Of a stretch of DNA of 64,000 nt, positions 1-12,316 are shown one piece after another (the stretch's first letter is position 1; every line of letters begins with the position of its first letter). The notes beneath the pieces are model-generated. The model ran no database searches. It was given only the letters and a program-made list of their open reading frames with translations, and had not been told where the DNA came from. The position numbers were made by a program, and so were the translations under genes. The stretch covers positions 34,675,439 to 34,739,438 of the forward strand of contig OX387191.1 in the NCBI GenBank assembly GCA_947561395.2, given 5' to 3'. The stretch is from Buxus sempervirens (lineage: Eukaryota > Streptophyta > Magnoliopsida > Buxales > Buxaceae).

Positions 1-609
1 CGCTTTTATTTTTATTAGAGGTAATTTCCCGCCCATAAAAGTAAAACAAAAATATTAAAACAAGAGTGGAAAATTTTACCTCTGATATTTATTAGCGGTT
101 TTCCAAATCCTTCGGAATTACCTATTAACACAGTTTTTATCGGCAGTTGCAAAATTTCTTTAAAAATAAAAACTTTTACTTGCCTTATTGGATAATTACC
201 AGCAGTTTTCAAAAACCGCTGGTAAAAGCTTTATATATATTATCCTGATAATACTAAAAATGGGCTTTTTTACTTTTATTTTTTTATTTTCTTATTTTTA
301 CCGGCAGTGGTGGCTTACTACCAAGAAAAGTTTCTTTTCTAGCGGCTACATACTGCTGGAACAAAGGATCTTTTTTTGGCGGGAACTTTTTGCAAACAAT
401 TTACTAGCGATGCTTGACATACCACTGCAAAAAGGGCCACCGGTAAAGGCCTTTTCATGAGCAAAATTTCGCGCCATGGCAAGCCAAAAAAAGGGTTTAG
501 TTAACTTTTAGGGACGGTAACAATAATCACGGTCAGTAAAAGCCCTTTTAAGGGTGGAAATTGCTTATTGCCAGTAAAAGGTCGGACCCTATTCATCGTG
601 TTTTTAGTG
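1..609. mobile_element. CACTA-like (En/Spm) element, end and subterminal region, left part outside the window
   Basis: The segment repeats short variants of the motif CCGCTGGTAAAAG in both orientations, for example at about 198-228, 299-310, 436-450 and 571-583. Such iterated subterminal repeats are typical of plant CACTA elements. It stops at 609 with TTTTTAGTG, which on the other strand reads CACTAAAAAC, matching the CACTA-type terminus. No transposase frame is present and the other end is not in the window, so the call rests on the terminus and the repeats only. Confidence 0.42.
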
Positions 610-1079
610 ATTGCCAATTAAAGATTATACCAATCCATGCAAGATTAAGTACACAAATGATGCCCTCGCATTTAGAGCCAGCTCGAACAGAACCCATCAA
701 TCCGTTGGGTACCCGATAATATACCATTGGTTTTGTGTATAAGCCTTCAAAACAATCAATCAATCAAAGTATCAAACTATGAAACTAACACTTACATGAA
801 TGGAACTTTTGGAAAAAAAAAACCTAAACAAAACATAAAAGTAAAAGAAACCTAAAAGAAGCTAGAGGAAAAAAGAAAACAAAGCAGAAATGTAAATTAT
901 AAACCTAAAAGAAAACAAAATGTGAAAGAATAGAAAACAAAACATAAATTAACATCTTTTTCCACCTCTACTCGCATTAAAAGAACATGTGAAATATAAA
1001 TTGTGGATTGTGAGAACATTTTCACATTGATCACATCGCACTTTAACTGGAAAGGGAACATAGATTTTTTTTTGGTAAA
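610..1079. other. AT-rich spacer, no gene seen
   Basis: Very AT-rich sequence between the CACTA-like end and the Helitron end. I see no coding signal and no repeat structure here. Confidence 0.5.
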
Positions 1080-1110
1080 CTAGTTGGAAGGCACGTGCTT
1101 TGCACGTGCC
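1080..1110 (-). mobile_element. Helitron 3' end (hairpin plus CTAG)
   Basis: On the minus strand a perfect 9-bp stem with a 3-nt loop (GGCACGTGC, loop, GCACGTGCC; 1090-1110) is followed after 6 nt by CTAG at 1083-1080 and then T. A GC-rich hairpin just upstream of CTRR, with insertion before T, is the diagnostic 3' end of plant Helitrons. The 5' TC end, at higher coordinates on this strand, was not located; no Rep/helicase frame is visible, so this is a non-autonomous copy or a fragment. Confidence 0.6.
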
Positions 1111-1138
1111 CATGTTTTGTGCGTGTGTTATGTGTAAC

Positions 1139-1420
1139 AAATTGGCAATTAAAAATTAATGATAATTTTTTAAAAATAACTGTGAATCTATATCATTTTA
1201 CTGATCATGAAGGATTTTTTTCAAAAAAAATGCCCTTAATGGACTTGTAAAATAATTTGTTTATTATGAAGTTTGTTTGTTAAGAAGTTTTTTGAGGGTA
1301 TTTTTGGAAAAAAGACTTATATGAATAGTAAAATGACACTCATATTCTAACTAAATCTTATTTATTTTTAAAGAGTATCACTTAAAGCCAAATTTCCAAT
1401 TTGTTTCTTGGTTATTCTCT
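1139..1420. mobile_element. MITE of the TTTTTAGTGATAC family, degraded
   Basis: The two ends are rough inverted copies: an AAATTGGCAATT start followed by AATGATA, an AATAACTGTGAATC tract and CATTTTACT, mirrored on the right by a reversed AAATTGG end with AGTGATAC and CATTTTACT. The same internal words recur in the copies at 1870-2990, 11140-11420, 17390-18200, 18830-18950 and at the ends of the 38613-40694 element. The following stretch to about 1870 shows nothing recognisable. Confidence 0.45.
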
Positions 1421-1869
1421 TCAAAACACAGGCTCATAATAACATTTTTAAAAGCATTTAACTTTTTAACACTAAAGCTATCTACATGTACATGAGAGGC
1501 ATCATCAAATAGTTATGAGCCCCATGGTAAGATTATTTTCAAAAATCAATATTCGGGTACATAAGTAGTAAGAAATAAAATGGTAAGTAAAAAGGTTAAG
1601 AACACAAGGTGGCAATTTTCTGTAATTTTTTTGTGCATTAATTTTTTATGTTGGTATAAAATGATGCCAAATGGAGCATTCCACAGTTCAAAAACTCACT
1701 TTTGTTGTTCAAATGAGGCTATGCTTTTTAAAAATAATTCAGATCCAATCAACGACTTTCCTGTAATTGAGAATTATTCAGAAGATCGAAGTAGATAAAA
1801 GCAAACCCTTTTTATATAAAATACTTAAAATTAAATTACGGGAAAAAAGACAATAGATCATTAAATGCA

Positions 1870-2990
1870 GTTGGTTTGTTTGTTTTTTTTTTCTTTTTTT
1901 TGCAGACAAAACTGGTTTTTAGTGTGAATTTTTCTCACAAAAAATAGCCTGAAATTTTTCTCACCAAAAAAAAAAATTTCGTGAATCTTTAAACATATTG
2001 AGTGACTAAGTTCTTAATAATTAGAAATTAGTGATAGTTTTTATAAATAATTGAGAATGAGTATCATTTTAATGTTAACATAGGTCTTGTTTCAAAAATA
2101 ACCTCAAAAAACTTCGTAACTTCATTAAAAGTCTTAATATAACAAACAAATTATTCCCTAACTTCATTAAAAGTCTTAATATAACAAACAAATTATTTTA
2201 CAAGTATGTTGAAGGCATTTTTAAAATAAAGTTCTTTGATACAAAATACTTAAAATTAAAGGGTAAATTGGTTTTTAGTGATACCTTATCGAAATAATTC
2301 AAATTCAATCTGCCAAATCTTGGTAATTGGTTTTGAGTGATATGTTTTTAACATAATTAAGAATCAGTTTCATTTTACTATTCATTAACAAATTATTCCA
2401 AAAAATACCCCAAAAGACTTTAAAAACTCTTTTACTCATTTTGTTATAACTGAGGTTTGCAAGTCTTTTGAGGGCATTTTTGAAGAAATTCTTAATAAAT
2501 AGTAAAATACCATTGATTTTCAATTGTGTTAAAAAAGTATCACTAAAAACCAATTATCAAGATAGGGCCGACTGAATCTCAATAATTTTGAAAAAGTAAC
2601 ACTAAAAACGAATTTTCTCAAAATTAAATGAGTGCCTTTTTTCTGAAGAAATTGGTTTTTAGCGTAAATTTATAAAAATAACTCTGATTCAGTAGCTAAA
2701 TTCTTGGTAATTAGAAATTAGTGATAATTTTCATAAATAACTGAGAATGCATGTCATTTTACTGTCAACATAAGTCTTCTTCCAAAAATACCGTCAAAAC
2801 ACTTCTTAACTTCATTAAAATCTCATTAAAACATGATAACAAACAATTTATTTTACAAGTATGTTTAGGGTTTTTTTGGAAAAAGAAAATCCTTCATGAA
2901 AAGTAGGACACAGATTCACAGTTATTTTAAGAAATATCACTAATTTTAATTACCAAAAAATTGATGACTAAATCTATTTTAAAAGGCAAT
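1870..2990. repeat. Cluster of related MITE copies (with a nested one annotated separately)
   Basis: Copies of the same palindromic MITE family lie end to end. One runs from about 1905 and is interrupted by the 2261-2619 insertion. Another spans about 2640-2990: its left end (ATTGGTTTTTAGCG, then AATAACTCTGATTCAG) is mirrored on the right by CTGAATC-type and AATTGCC words in reverse. A 40-bp word (CTTCATTAAAAGTC and following) is tandemly duplicated at about 2120-2200. None codes for protein. From 2991 to 3439 I see only AT-rich DNA. Confidence 0.5.
2261..2619. mobile_element. 359-bp MULE-type MITE with perfect 9-bp TSD
   Basis: The element begins GGGTAAATTGGTTTTTAG and ends with its imperfect inverted copy. 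Almost the whole length is one palindrome of about 130-bp arms. It is flanked by a perfect 9-bp direct repeat AAAATTAAA at 2252-2260 and 2620-2628. A 9-bp duplication with long inverted repeats is the hallmark of Mutator-like elements. It sits inside another member of the same family. The terminal sequence matches that of the larger element at 38613-40694, which also has a 9-bp TSD. Confidence 0.8.
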
Positions 2991-4201
2991 TCTATATTTG
3001 TTGATTTCTCATTTTTCCTAAAATATCTTCACTAAGTTCTATGTATATTTACGAAGTTATATTAAAATTATATTACTTTTATTAAATTTTATATTTTTTA
3101 TTTCTTAAAATTATAATAAGTTGTTCTCATTCAATAAATTGTATAGATTTCAAGAAATTTTTTATGTATCTATTAACATCCTAAGTTTACTCAACATTAA
3201 ACACATATTTTTTTATTTATTTATCTTGCTTATGTAGAAATTGGATCTAACAATTTGTTATTAACATTTTTTTATCCTTAATTTTTTGTGTTGGAATTGA
3301 TTAAACAAAATGGTTCTTAATCACTGCTTTTCTTAATTCTTATAAGCGAGAGAAACATTGTTGTCACTTTATTTTATTATTTGCAAAAACTTTCTTTCCA
3401 AAATACCCTTAAAAGAGTTAGAAACCTTATAAAATACCTTAAGGCTGTGTTTGGATGCTTGGATTTTGAAGGAAAAGAAAAGAAACTTGCAAAAATTTCT
3501 TTTCCCCTGTTTGGTATTATATAAGAAAGTAAGTTTTGAAAGAAAAGGAAAGAATATTTGGTAAAAAATTTTCTTTCTCTCGTCTAAAACATTTCCCCCC
3601 AAAAACATAGTCATTTCGGAAGAAACGAAATCACGGGGGACTCGGGGAGAAACGTCTGTCGACAAAACACGTAAAGGGCCCGACTTTCATCTCGACCCCA
3701 ACCTCGCGAAGGCTTCTCTTCTTCCTGCTTCTCTTCTTCTGAAAATTCTTCCTGCTTCTCTTCTTCTGGAAAAATCAATGGAAGAAACGGCCATTGCTTA
3801 GATGAGAGGTGAATCTGTCTTTTGAATGCTTCTCTTCCGGTTGATGGTTGGGAGTGGCTGCCATTGCTCAGACGAGAGGAGAGAGGCTTCCAGTAGTAAG
3901 CAATCGCAACATCTCCCCCAAATCTCCTGAAATCTACGGCATCTGTCGGACCAAATGGTTTAGAAATCTCGTTTTTTGCTTCTCCTTCGTCGCATCACAA
4001 GATTTGGTTTCGGATTCAGAGTTCAGACAATATGTATTTTTCTGTTTCTTTTTTTCTCTTCTCAGAGGCTCTTCCCTTCAGCCCCGAAGAGTAACGGAGG
4101 GAATCTCAATCAAAGCTACACCTAGGTTTTCGTTTTTGAGCAATTCTTGCTTACGACGCATAAGAAATTTCACGATTTCGAGATCGGTTCAAGGAATTCT
4201 G

Positions 4202-7200
4202 ATGGAGGATAGCAAGAGAACGAGATTAACCGCCTGTATTCGAGCTCAACAGGTCAGTATTGGATCTCTCTAAGTGATCGACTGTAAGATCCTAGAATTT
4301 TGAGAAAAAAAAATTCATTATAATTAAGATTAAAAATATTAAGTAAGAATAAAATAAATAGAAGATTAAAAATTTAGTTAAGTTAGTTGGTTTGATGGGT
4401 TGGCTAGGATAGGGATTTATATTGGAATTGGTTTAACGGTTCAATGGTCCGATGGTTAAGTGGTTTAAAAAAAAAAAGAATTAATTAGATTATGAAAGAA
4501 CCCGTAGGTTCTTTCATCTCTTTTGGCATCAAGGGTTTGAGGGAAAGAAGAGAAAACCACAGGGAAGGGGAAAATCGCAAGGAGAAGAGGAGATAGAAAT
4601 AGTAGAAGAAGAAAGAAAGGGGAAGGGGAAAGAAGAAGGGTTCGTCCACTTTGGTTTTTCGTTAGGAGCAGAAGAAGAGGGGAAAAATCGTGAGAAGCAG
4701 AAGGAAAGAAGGACGAAGAAGAAGAGGAAGAAGAGAAAGAGGAAAAGGGAGTTCGACAGTTTCGCTTGGTTTGAGAAGAAAAAAAAAAGGGGAAAAATGA
4801 GTGGAGGAGAAGGAGGAATGATAGAATAGGAAGAGGAAAAGAGGGTTTGGGCGTGGATTTCTACGAAATCTGGTAAGTAGCATTTTTCTCGTTCGATCTA
4901 CTCTTGTTTAATCTTTTTCTTTTATTTCTGTTGTTAGAGAAACTACTGTTTGGTTCGATCGACTCTTGGTTGTTTGTTTTTAAACTTGGCAGCATGCATT
5001 AACTCTCTATTTTGTTGCCGCAGACAGATTTTTGCTTTGATTTCCTTTGTTTTGATAAATTAATTGTTAGAATGGATTATTAGATGGCTATTGAGCATGA
5101 CTTGAATCTGGTATTTCTGTTTGTGAGAAAACGCCCATGTTAGAGCAATCGTGTGTTTAAAACTTTTGTTTTTCTTCTTCTAAAATTTCTTTCTAACTTT
5201 TCCTTCCCTAAATTTGATTTGAGGTTCTGTTCGAAACATCCAAATTAGGTTCTGATTTGGGTTTCTGATTTGAGGTTCTGTTAGAAACATTCAAGTTAGG
5301 TTCTAAATTGGGGTTTTGTTAAAGATGTCTGATCTTAGGTTCTGAGTTGATTTGGAACTTTCATGAAAGATGTTAGATATGGGATATAAATGGGTGCTGT
5401 AGACTGTAGGCTGTGAGCTTGTTTTGTTGAAGTGGAAAACCACCCACAACTTTGGAAATTAAGAGGAGAAAGACGGGTACCTAAGCTTGCTTTCTCCTGT
5501 TCAAGCACTGAAGAATCTTCTCGGAAACTGAGAGTATCGATTGTTATTTGTACTGGGTTTTGGTTATTTAACTGCTAGTTACTGTTAGATGCGGGTAATT
5601 GCCGTAAGATGATTAGAACCTACAAGTGATCATGTTGTGGTAATTTAAAAGGGGAAAAGACCCATTCCTTGTTCGGAATTGATAATTCAGACTTTGTTGT
5701 CTAGAAAAATTAAGGTGGATTTCTTACTTTTAAAAATTTTAAGGGGTTATTCGAATAGGTGGTTGCAAGGTTTAGGAGTAGGACAGGAGGTAGGTATGTG
5801 TTAGGAAATTTTCAGGTTTGCATAGAAACCATCTGACGTTTAAAAACAGAACAACATTCTGTTATCTAGTTTTAAACTGGTGTAAGATTTCTGTGGCTTG
5901 CGAAGGCTAGGAATCTTCGCGTAAAAATTCATATTAGCATTCTAAAATTCAGTTTAGGGTATTTGTAGTTGAATGGAATTGGTTTGGGACCAATCAGAAC
6001 TCATGGTATTGCAAGAAAAATCCGGAAAAATGGATGATTTCCGTCTATTAGAATTCGCGGCTGTTTTAAACCACCTGTAGTAAAATGGCCGTAAGTTCCT
6101 GTAGGAAACTCCGAATGGCGTACCGTTTGTTGTGTTGGAAACTAGACTCATAGGGCTTTCCGATGATGTATAGCATGCATACAAATTCCTTATAGATTAG
6201 ATCAGGTGAAATATTCAATTAACTAGTTAAACTCAGTTCTGCTGAGTAAACAGCAACTTCAAACCAACCGTGGATAATTTGTACCAGTATTATCCGAACA
6301 GGAAATTGATCTATTTCTAACTTGTGTTCAAAGGTGGTTTATAAAAGGAACTGAAATGGTAATTGGAAATTGAAGTTGAGGTTTCTTGATTGTTGAGAAA
6401 GGCAGCGAGCCTATGGCATCCCGAAAGGCAGACTGGCCTAGGGATTTAAGGGCAAGTGAACAGCGAGGTTCACTTGGATTGAATTTTACTTTGGCAGTTG
6501 ATTTTGTTACAAGTTTTGTTTAGTCAAATATTTGCATGGTTAATTATTATACGAGTCTAGGCCGTATAGAGTTGGTCGTGGATCCACAGTCCGTCTAGCT
6601 TGTGTGTTAGTGATGACTTGTCGAGTTAACACCCAGGGCCACATGCACTACCACCATGTGGGATCGGTGAGACTCTCTTGTGGGATGGAGGGCTGCGGCA
6701 ACCCGTCCGCCGTGTGGGATCGGCGGGGTGTGTGTATGAGTGAGTATGCATGTGTATGTGTGTATGTGTGCGTGGGTGCGTGTGTGGGTTGTTTCCTTGC
6801 CAGCCCATGCGTGGGTGCTCCACTCTGGGCGAGGACCCTGATCAGGCTCGAACCGTGAGTCGTGAGGTGGCAAACCGGCTGAGGGGTGGTTGTCTCGATT
6901 TATAGAATCACTAATCCATGAGTTTTGTACATATACTTTATGCTAACATTGTAGGTTGGTGTACTCTGATTTTATCTGTTCATTACTAGTATTGTGTAAA
7001 TGATAATGAACTGCTTATTCGTATGATTTGGAGAGAGATTTATCGTATGATATGTTAGCATGTTATTTCATTAGCTTAAAGTTGCATAAACCATTAGCTT
7101 AAAGTTGCATAAACAGTTTTATATCATGCATGTGCTACTTACTGGGACATTAGTCTCACCCGTGTTTTGGATTTATCGGTTTTGTTTTAGATTCTGCTGG

Positions 7201-8270
7201 TGAGCCGCATACTGGGGCAGAGTATCAAGGGGGATCCGGAGTATCGGCAGAAGGATCACTACCCCGGCTAGATCTATAGAAGGAAAAATATTTATTTTTG
7301 GATAGTCGTAAAATTTGTTTTGAATATTGTATGTTGTAAATGAGAGAGAGAGAGAGAAAGAGTGTGTGAAGCTTAGTAAATCTTATTCATAGATTTGTAC
7401 AGTTGGATGAGTTAGTTCTTTTGAATGAATCTATAAACTGTGTTTATCAGGTGATGGTTTGTGGTTTGAGGGCTTAGCCCATACTCGTATGTACAGGCGT
7501 TATATAGCCGTTTTTCCGAAAAAAAATTCTAGTGTGTTATTTTTGTGTCTGGTTAGTTCTTGAGTTAGTTTTTACTACACTTTAGGCCCTAAGCTAGCGC
7601 CCAGGAGCCAATATAAACCCGATACGGGTGGACCTGGTTCCGGGGTGCTACATCGACTTCGGCTTTCGGTGCTTGATTGGGTGGATTTGAGTTCTGCAGT
7701 TTTATTTAACTTTTTCTTTTGACTGTTTGGGTTTGGATATGTATACGACTTCAAGCTTTGTATCGATTGGAATATCAGAGATTAGGGTTCCAAACAGATA
7801 TTTTTGTGTTTTATATTGGCTGAGGACACATGGTGGTTGGTTGTCAAAGAGAGGTTTTACAAGCTTAAAAGCTTGATACGTAAACCGGTAGCCATTTTCT
7901 TCCCGAATTGATGCAAGTATTATAGAGATATTGGATATATTAATCTATAAGGTTTTAGACAGTGGAATTTAAAGTTTAGCTTTTATCTGTTATCCAAAGA
8001 ATGATTTCAGTTGATTAAGGAATTAACGTACTGTGAACTATTAAATCTGTTAAATGTGATTGCCTTTGATTTTATTTACATGCAGAAGTTCGTTTGAAAC
8101 CTGAGTAATTGATAAATTACATAAATAGTTCTAACATTATAAACTCTTGTTGTTGATGCTTGTACCAGGGGTCTGGCGATAGGGCTGCTATACTTTCCCC
8201 GACCAGTGATATTGATGGAAAGCTCTTGAAATCAAAGAGTGGGAATTGGGGAGATATCAAGATGAAATAG
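4202..8270 (+). CDS. Possible two-exon 50-aa reading frame inside the Harbinger element
   Basis: Exon 1 would be 4202-4252 (ATG, 17 codons, ending CAACAG before GTCAGT) and exon 2 8169-8270 (after TACCAG, 33 codons and TAG). Both junctions are canonical, phase 0, and the join is open. The intron contains the whole 3.37-kb solo LTR, leaving about 0.54 kb of original intron. Upstream (3660-4200) is pyrimidine-rich and resembles a 5' UTR. I do not recognise the short basic protein. It may be a captured gene fragment, part of the element's own gene, or chance; nothing but splice signals and an open frame supports it. Confidence 0.25.
4283..7652 (+). mobile_element. Solo LTR A (3.37 kb) of a large-LTR retrotransposon, TSD TCGAC
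   Basis: It starts TGTAAGATCCTAGAATTTTG and ends CCGGGGTGCTACA, so it has TG..CA termini with short inverted ends, and is flanked by a perfect 5-bp repeat TCGAC at 4278-4282 and 7653-7657. No internal retrotransposon region is present, so it is a solo LTR left by LTR-LTR recombination. The same family occurs at 12754-17157. The very long LTR with the conserved block near 6560-6890 (GAGTCTAGGCCG to GGCAAACCGGCT) suggests a Ty3/gypsy Del/Tekay-type element; that lineage call is inference. A (TG)n stretch lies at 6727-6790 and a 24-bp tandem duplication at about 7071-7120. Confidence 0.88.
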
Positions 8271-10552
8271 CTGCCAACCAGGGTATCAGAATTAGGAGAA
8301 GGCCACCTACTGAAAGTGTTATGGTTACTAAATTGGTATTGCAACTATTGACTTGATGATCAATCACTTGTTTTAAGTTTAATCTTGAAGATACATAATG
8401 TTAATGGGTTTAATTTATGTGAGTTTTCTTTCAAGTATACCCTGCACCAATAACATGAAGAGATATATTTAAAAAAAGGCTTATAGATCTAGAATCTTGG
8501 CTAATTGGCTTGTTGATTCTTATACTCTGTCCAGTAGCTCTTTTGACATTTAAGTGAAATGATTTGAACACAGACGGTAGAAGTATGTTTAGCTGCCAAG
8601 TAGATAGTTGATTTCTGGTCTGTCAATGCTTAACTGTAGCTTATATTCATGATTTTCTTTTGTAGATCCGAAGATATTGTGTTACACTTACAAAATAGGT
8701 TCTCGCGTATATTCAAATATGCACTGCCTCTATGTCTATTCGTGTACAATGAACAGAGATTATTGGCTTATGCCACAATTTTTAAGTATGCTAATAAATA
8801 GTAAATGTTGAGTTTAATTGACTAAAAAATACTGTGTTTGTGTCATGAAATTGTCTGGTGCGTGCATTTTTCTTTTTTGTTTTTATTTTTTATATTTACA
8901 TGTGTGATTGATTTATTTTTATGGATCCTAGGTTTCTGGCCTGGAACTTTAAGTTCTGTTGAGCTCAATCTTGGAATAGGTTACTTTTATGCCTTTTAGG
9001 ATTACACTTAGAATTTTATTCAAGTTCTTTTTTTTTTTTGCATAAATACATTATCCATGTTGAATTGGAAAGATATTAACTTAAACTGGAACAAGCTGTT
9101 CAAGTACGTACATATAAAATGATGATATACTGCATAGTAGTAGTGGTTTAGACTTAGTTGATCAAAGAGTTATTTAATAATTTTATGATTCATTTCTGCA
9201 GACTAAATGTTCTTGGGCTTGAGGTTGGTTGAATAAAAATTACTGAGCCAGATGAAATCTGGGGACCATGTTGTTACTCTTTTACAGCTTTACCCTTTAA
9301 TGTGGATTTATGTATCTTGAGATTTCATTATATTTTAGAAACTTGTACTTGCATCAGATTATAAATGTCTCAAAAAAAATTTAAATTATCTAGTTGAGTT
9401 TTTCTTTCCTGTTATTATATGTTTTCTTTCTTATAACTTGACTTGAGTGTCGGCATATTGATTACATCTTTGAAATTAAAAGCTATGCTCCACTCATTTC
9501 AACAATTTTTTTTTGCTTGATTGTTTTAGAAGTTCTTAACATGTTCTCTTATTTTGTATTTTATGATTTGACACATCCTAATTCTATTCCAGATCTATGC
9601 TGTGTTTTAATTGTAAACGAACATATGCCCATTAGTAGCTAACTACACAATTCTTTATAGCCAAAAGGATCTAGTTAATTATAATGCATGGAGCATGATT
9701 CCGTTTCACAATTTCTTAGTCATTATCCGTTAAGGGGGTTTAAAGTGGCTTACTTTAATATTGTTTATTTCTATTGATGGTGGGATCTGTAGTTAGTAAT
9801 TCAAGTTCTAACAGGGTCAATCCTAATTTAGTGTATTAAAAAGCCTACAATCTCAGTTATTTGGCTTATTTGGTGACAAACTATATCAAAATTTTTTCCT
9901 GAACTTATTCTTAATTAATTCTTGTGTCGAACACTCTTTTAATCCTTAATCACATTGACTGAAGGTATGATTATATTGCTGCAGATATTATTAGGGTGAG
10001 GTCTTAATTTCATGGGAGTCTGACTGGAGCAGTGCAAGCAATGGTTATGGATGAAGATGGACAGCCACTACAATGTTCAAGACTCTTATTAAGCTCTAAT
10101 TTATGACTTAAATTTGATGTAAAACTTGGATATAACTATGATATATGCTTTGTACTTGGTAGTACTGGGCTTAGTTGCAAGTTGTAGTTTGATAGACTAT
10201 TTTATTTTCTTGATCTTATATTTAATGCTATAAGTCTCTTTGGTACTAACCATATCATGTGTAGGTTTTTGAATGAACAACTAAAGACACTTTTTTGAAG
10301 TGATCGTCATATTCTTATTTTAAACTTTTCATCTTTTTTTTCCCCTTTTTGTTGGTGGCTTTGAGATGGTATTAGTTCATTTCTTAAAATTTTAAATGTG
10401 AAAATATTTTTTATTAGGTAATTGGATGGTGAATGGAAGTGCAAGTGCAAATTATCTTCTTTTCTTAAGAAGCAAATTATCTTCTTTTTTTAAGAAATAT
10501 CTACATTAGTAAGATCAAGATAATTTTTGTTCATCCTTCATTAGGTCTAATA

Positions 10553-10856
10553 ATGGGAATGGCACGGAATCGGGGCAGGTTTTGGTTAACCTAAACCCCG
10601 CTCCTGTAGGAGTATATCCAATACCAAATCCTAAACCGCCCCCTAATAAGTTGGTAAAGGCGTGGAGTGGGTCTAACTTGGTTGGAGTATAAAATGTAAA
10701 AATAAATATTTGTATGAAATCAAAATATATAAAAATGATACTTTAATTTGTATGAAGGTCAGGTTTGAGGCAGTTGGACAAAACCCGAATCTACCCCTAA
10801 CTCGATTTTAATCATAACAAACCTTGACCATTAGGGGTACATTGCTATCCCTAATT
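10553..10856. mobile_element. Small MITE-like repeat with G-rich/C-rich ends
   Basis: A unit of about 300 bp begins near GGGAATGGCACGGAATCGGG and ends near TAGGGGTACATTGCTATCCC. The ends are loosely inverted relative to each other, and both contain GGGGCAGGTTTT or its complement. A related unit lies in the last intron of the GABA-transaminase gene (about 44000-44345). This pattern is common for hAT-type MITEs, but I could not find a clean TSD. Confidence 0.35.
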
Positions 10857-11109
10857 AGATGGACTCAGTATTTATGTATTTTTCCCTTTTCATCAACTAC
10901 AAAATCCAAAAATCAAAAGAACCATTTGATTTTCTTTTTGATTTTCCATATAAACAACCAAACAAGAGAAAATGATTTCTTTAAAAATTTCTTCCTTGTT
11001 TTCCCTAGTAAACCAAACAAGAGAAAAGATCTTCTTTTCATTTCTTTTCTTTTCTTTTTGGGATTTCTTTTCTTTTCTCTCCAAATCCAAGGCTCCAAAC
11101 ACAGCCTAA

Positions 11110-12034
11110 ACAAAACCATGATTACAAAGGGGTCATAAGGGCATTTTTATAAAAATTATGCGTCAAAAATTAAATGATACTTTTTTTAATAATTTTTAAA
11201 ATTATTGAAAAAATCTCAATTTAAGTGAATTAAATGACTGAATTAAAATTTATTTTTAGAAAGCACCCCTCCTACCTCGTATGATGTCATGAGATTACTT
11301 GCGCAGAAAACACATCCACTAACAGTAAAGTGTCGCTATTTTCATTTATTTTTAAAATTTATCACTAATTTTTAATTTGAGATAGTTAGTTGACTGAATC
11401 TTAATTAGTTATAAAAAGCATTTCCCCCAAAAAGACTAATTCGGCCACCACACAGAGAAAAATTAGTTTAAGTGATATTTCTTCTCTTTCTTGAGTTTTC
11501 TGTTCTTCATCATACATTGATGGCGTTGATGAACTTAATCTCCATGTTGATGAATTTAACATGAGCAAGGTAATATCAAATACTTATCTTAAAAAGAAGA
11601 AAATAAATGGTAGCAACAAAGTTGATCTTAAAATTAAAATTAAGTAATAAACAAAGTTTATTTTAAAATTAAAATTAAGTAATATGAATTTCTCTTTCTT
11701 TCAATTGAATTAGCTCTTATTAGCTTTAATGTAAAGATAGTGTCATTGTGAACAAGACAAATATAAATGCTTACGTTAATAGAAGTAAATCATTTATTAT
11801 TACAACATTATAATGCGTATTTCTTTTTCTTTCAAATTCCATATACAAGCATAAGATAATGAATTATAATATTTCATGAATATATCTTTGTTGTGTATTT
11901 CATGATGTTTAGAGATATCGTTTCTTTCATATGTATATATATTTTACTATAGAAAAAAAGTAAGCGTCTTCTTAATATTATATTGACCGTTAGATCATTG
12001 AATTAGTTAAATAGTTTTCTACCAATCTAGATAA
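11110..12034. other. Intergenic DNA with a degraded MITE copy
   Basis: From about 11140 to 11420 the words of the TTTTTAGTGATAC MITE family recur (AATGATACTTTTTT, and TATCACTAATTTTTAATT in the other sense). The remainder is AT-rich with no gene signal. Confidence 0.4.
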
Positions 12035-12316
12035 ATGCCAATGAAGAAAGCTCTGAAGGAGCAGTTTGGATTATCAAAAAATATCAAGATTACTCATTGT
12101 AGGCCTCCTCACCCTAGACTTGAGCAGTTGCAACGATTTTTAGATAAAATGCCTCCAACTTTCAGCGGTGCACCTTATAGTGTGTCCACTATTCATAAGC
12201 GGATTACAATTCTTGATGATCTTTTGATATCTATGAGATGCTCCGAGACTTATAAAACGATTTTAGGTAGTATTATGTTAGAGGGAGACACGGATAAGTG
12301 GTGGCCTGCAATTTAA
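12035..12316 (+). pseudogene. Ty3/gypsy gag fragment, decayed
   Basis: A 93-codon open frame ends in a stop. Its middle reads like a gypsy gag domain: a proline-aromatic-glycine start (MPPTFSGAPYS), a hydrophobic helix, and the typical MLEGDTDKWW tail in which a Trp-Trp pair closes the conserved block. The expected longer gag, protease and RT do not follow. From 12317 onward only scattered similarity to coding sequence is seen (about 12366-12500) before frames close. No LTRs were found around it. It is a remnant, not a gene. Confidence 0.6.

Larger units (their letters stand above)
3443..11106. mobile_element. PIF/Harbinger-type element, non-autonomous, carrying a solo LTR
   Basis: Both ends show the inverted repeat GGCTGTGTTTGGA; similarity continues for about 45 bp and then more loosely to over 100 bp. 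The 3-bp TSD is TAA at 3440-3442 and 11107-11109. A TWA duplication with a GGC..TGTTTGG end is typical of PIF/Harbinger. Removing the solo LTR at 4283-7652 leaves about 4.3 kb. I find no DDE transposase or Myb-like frame, so it is non-autonomous. The right side holds a smaller GC-poor MITE-like unit (10553-10856). No gene is evident between 8271 and 10550. Confidence 0.72.

Noticed and set aside
10893..11138. Overlapping Lys/Phe-rich open frames
   Set aside because: They fall in the right TIR of the Harbinger element and reflect its A/T-rich composition.
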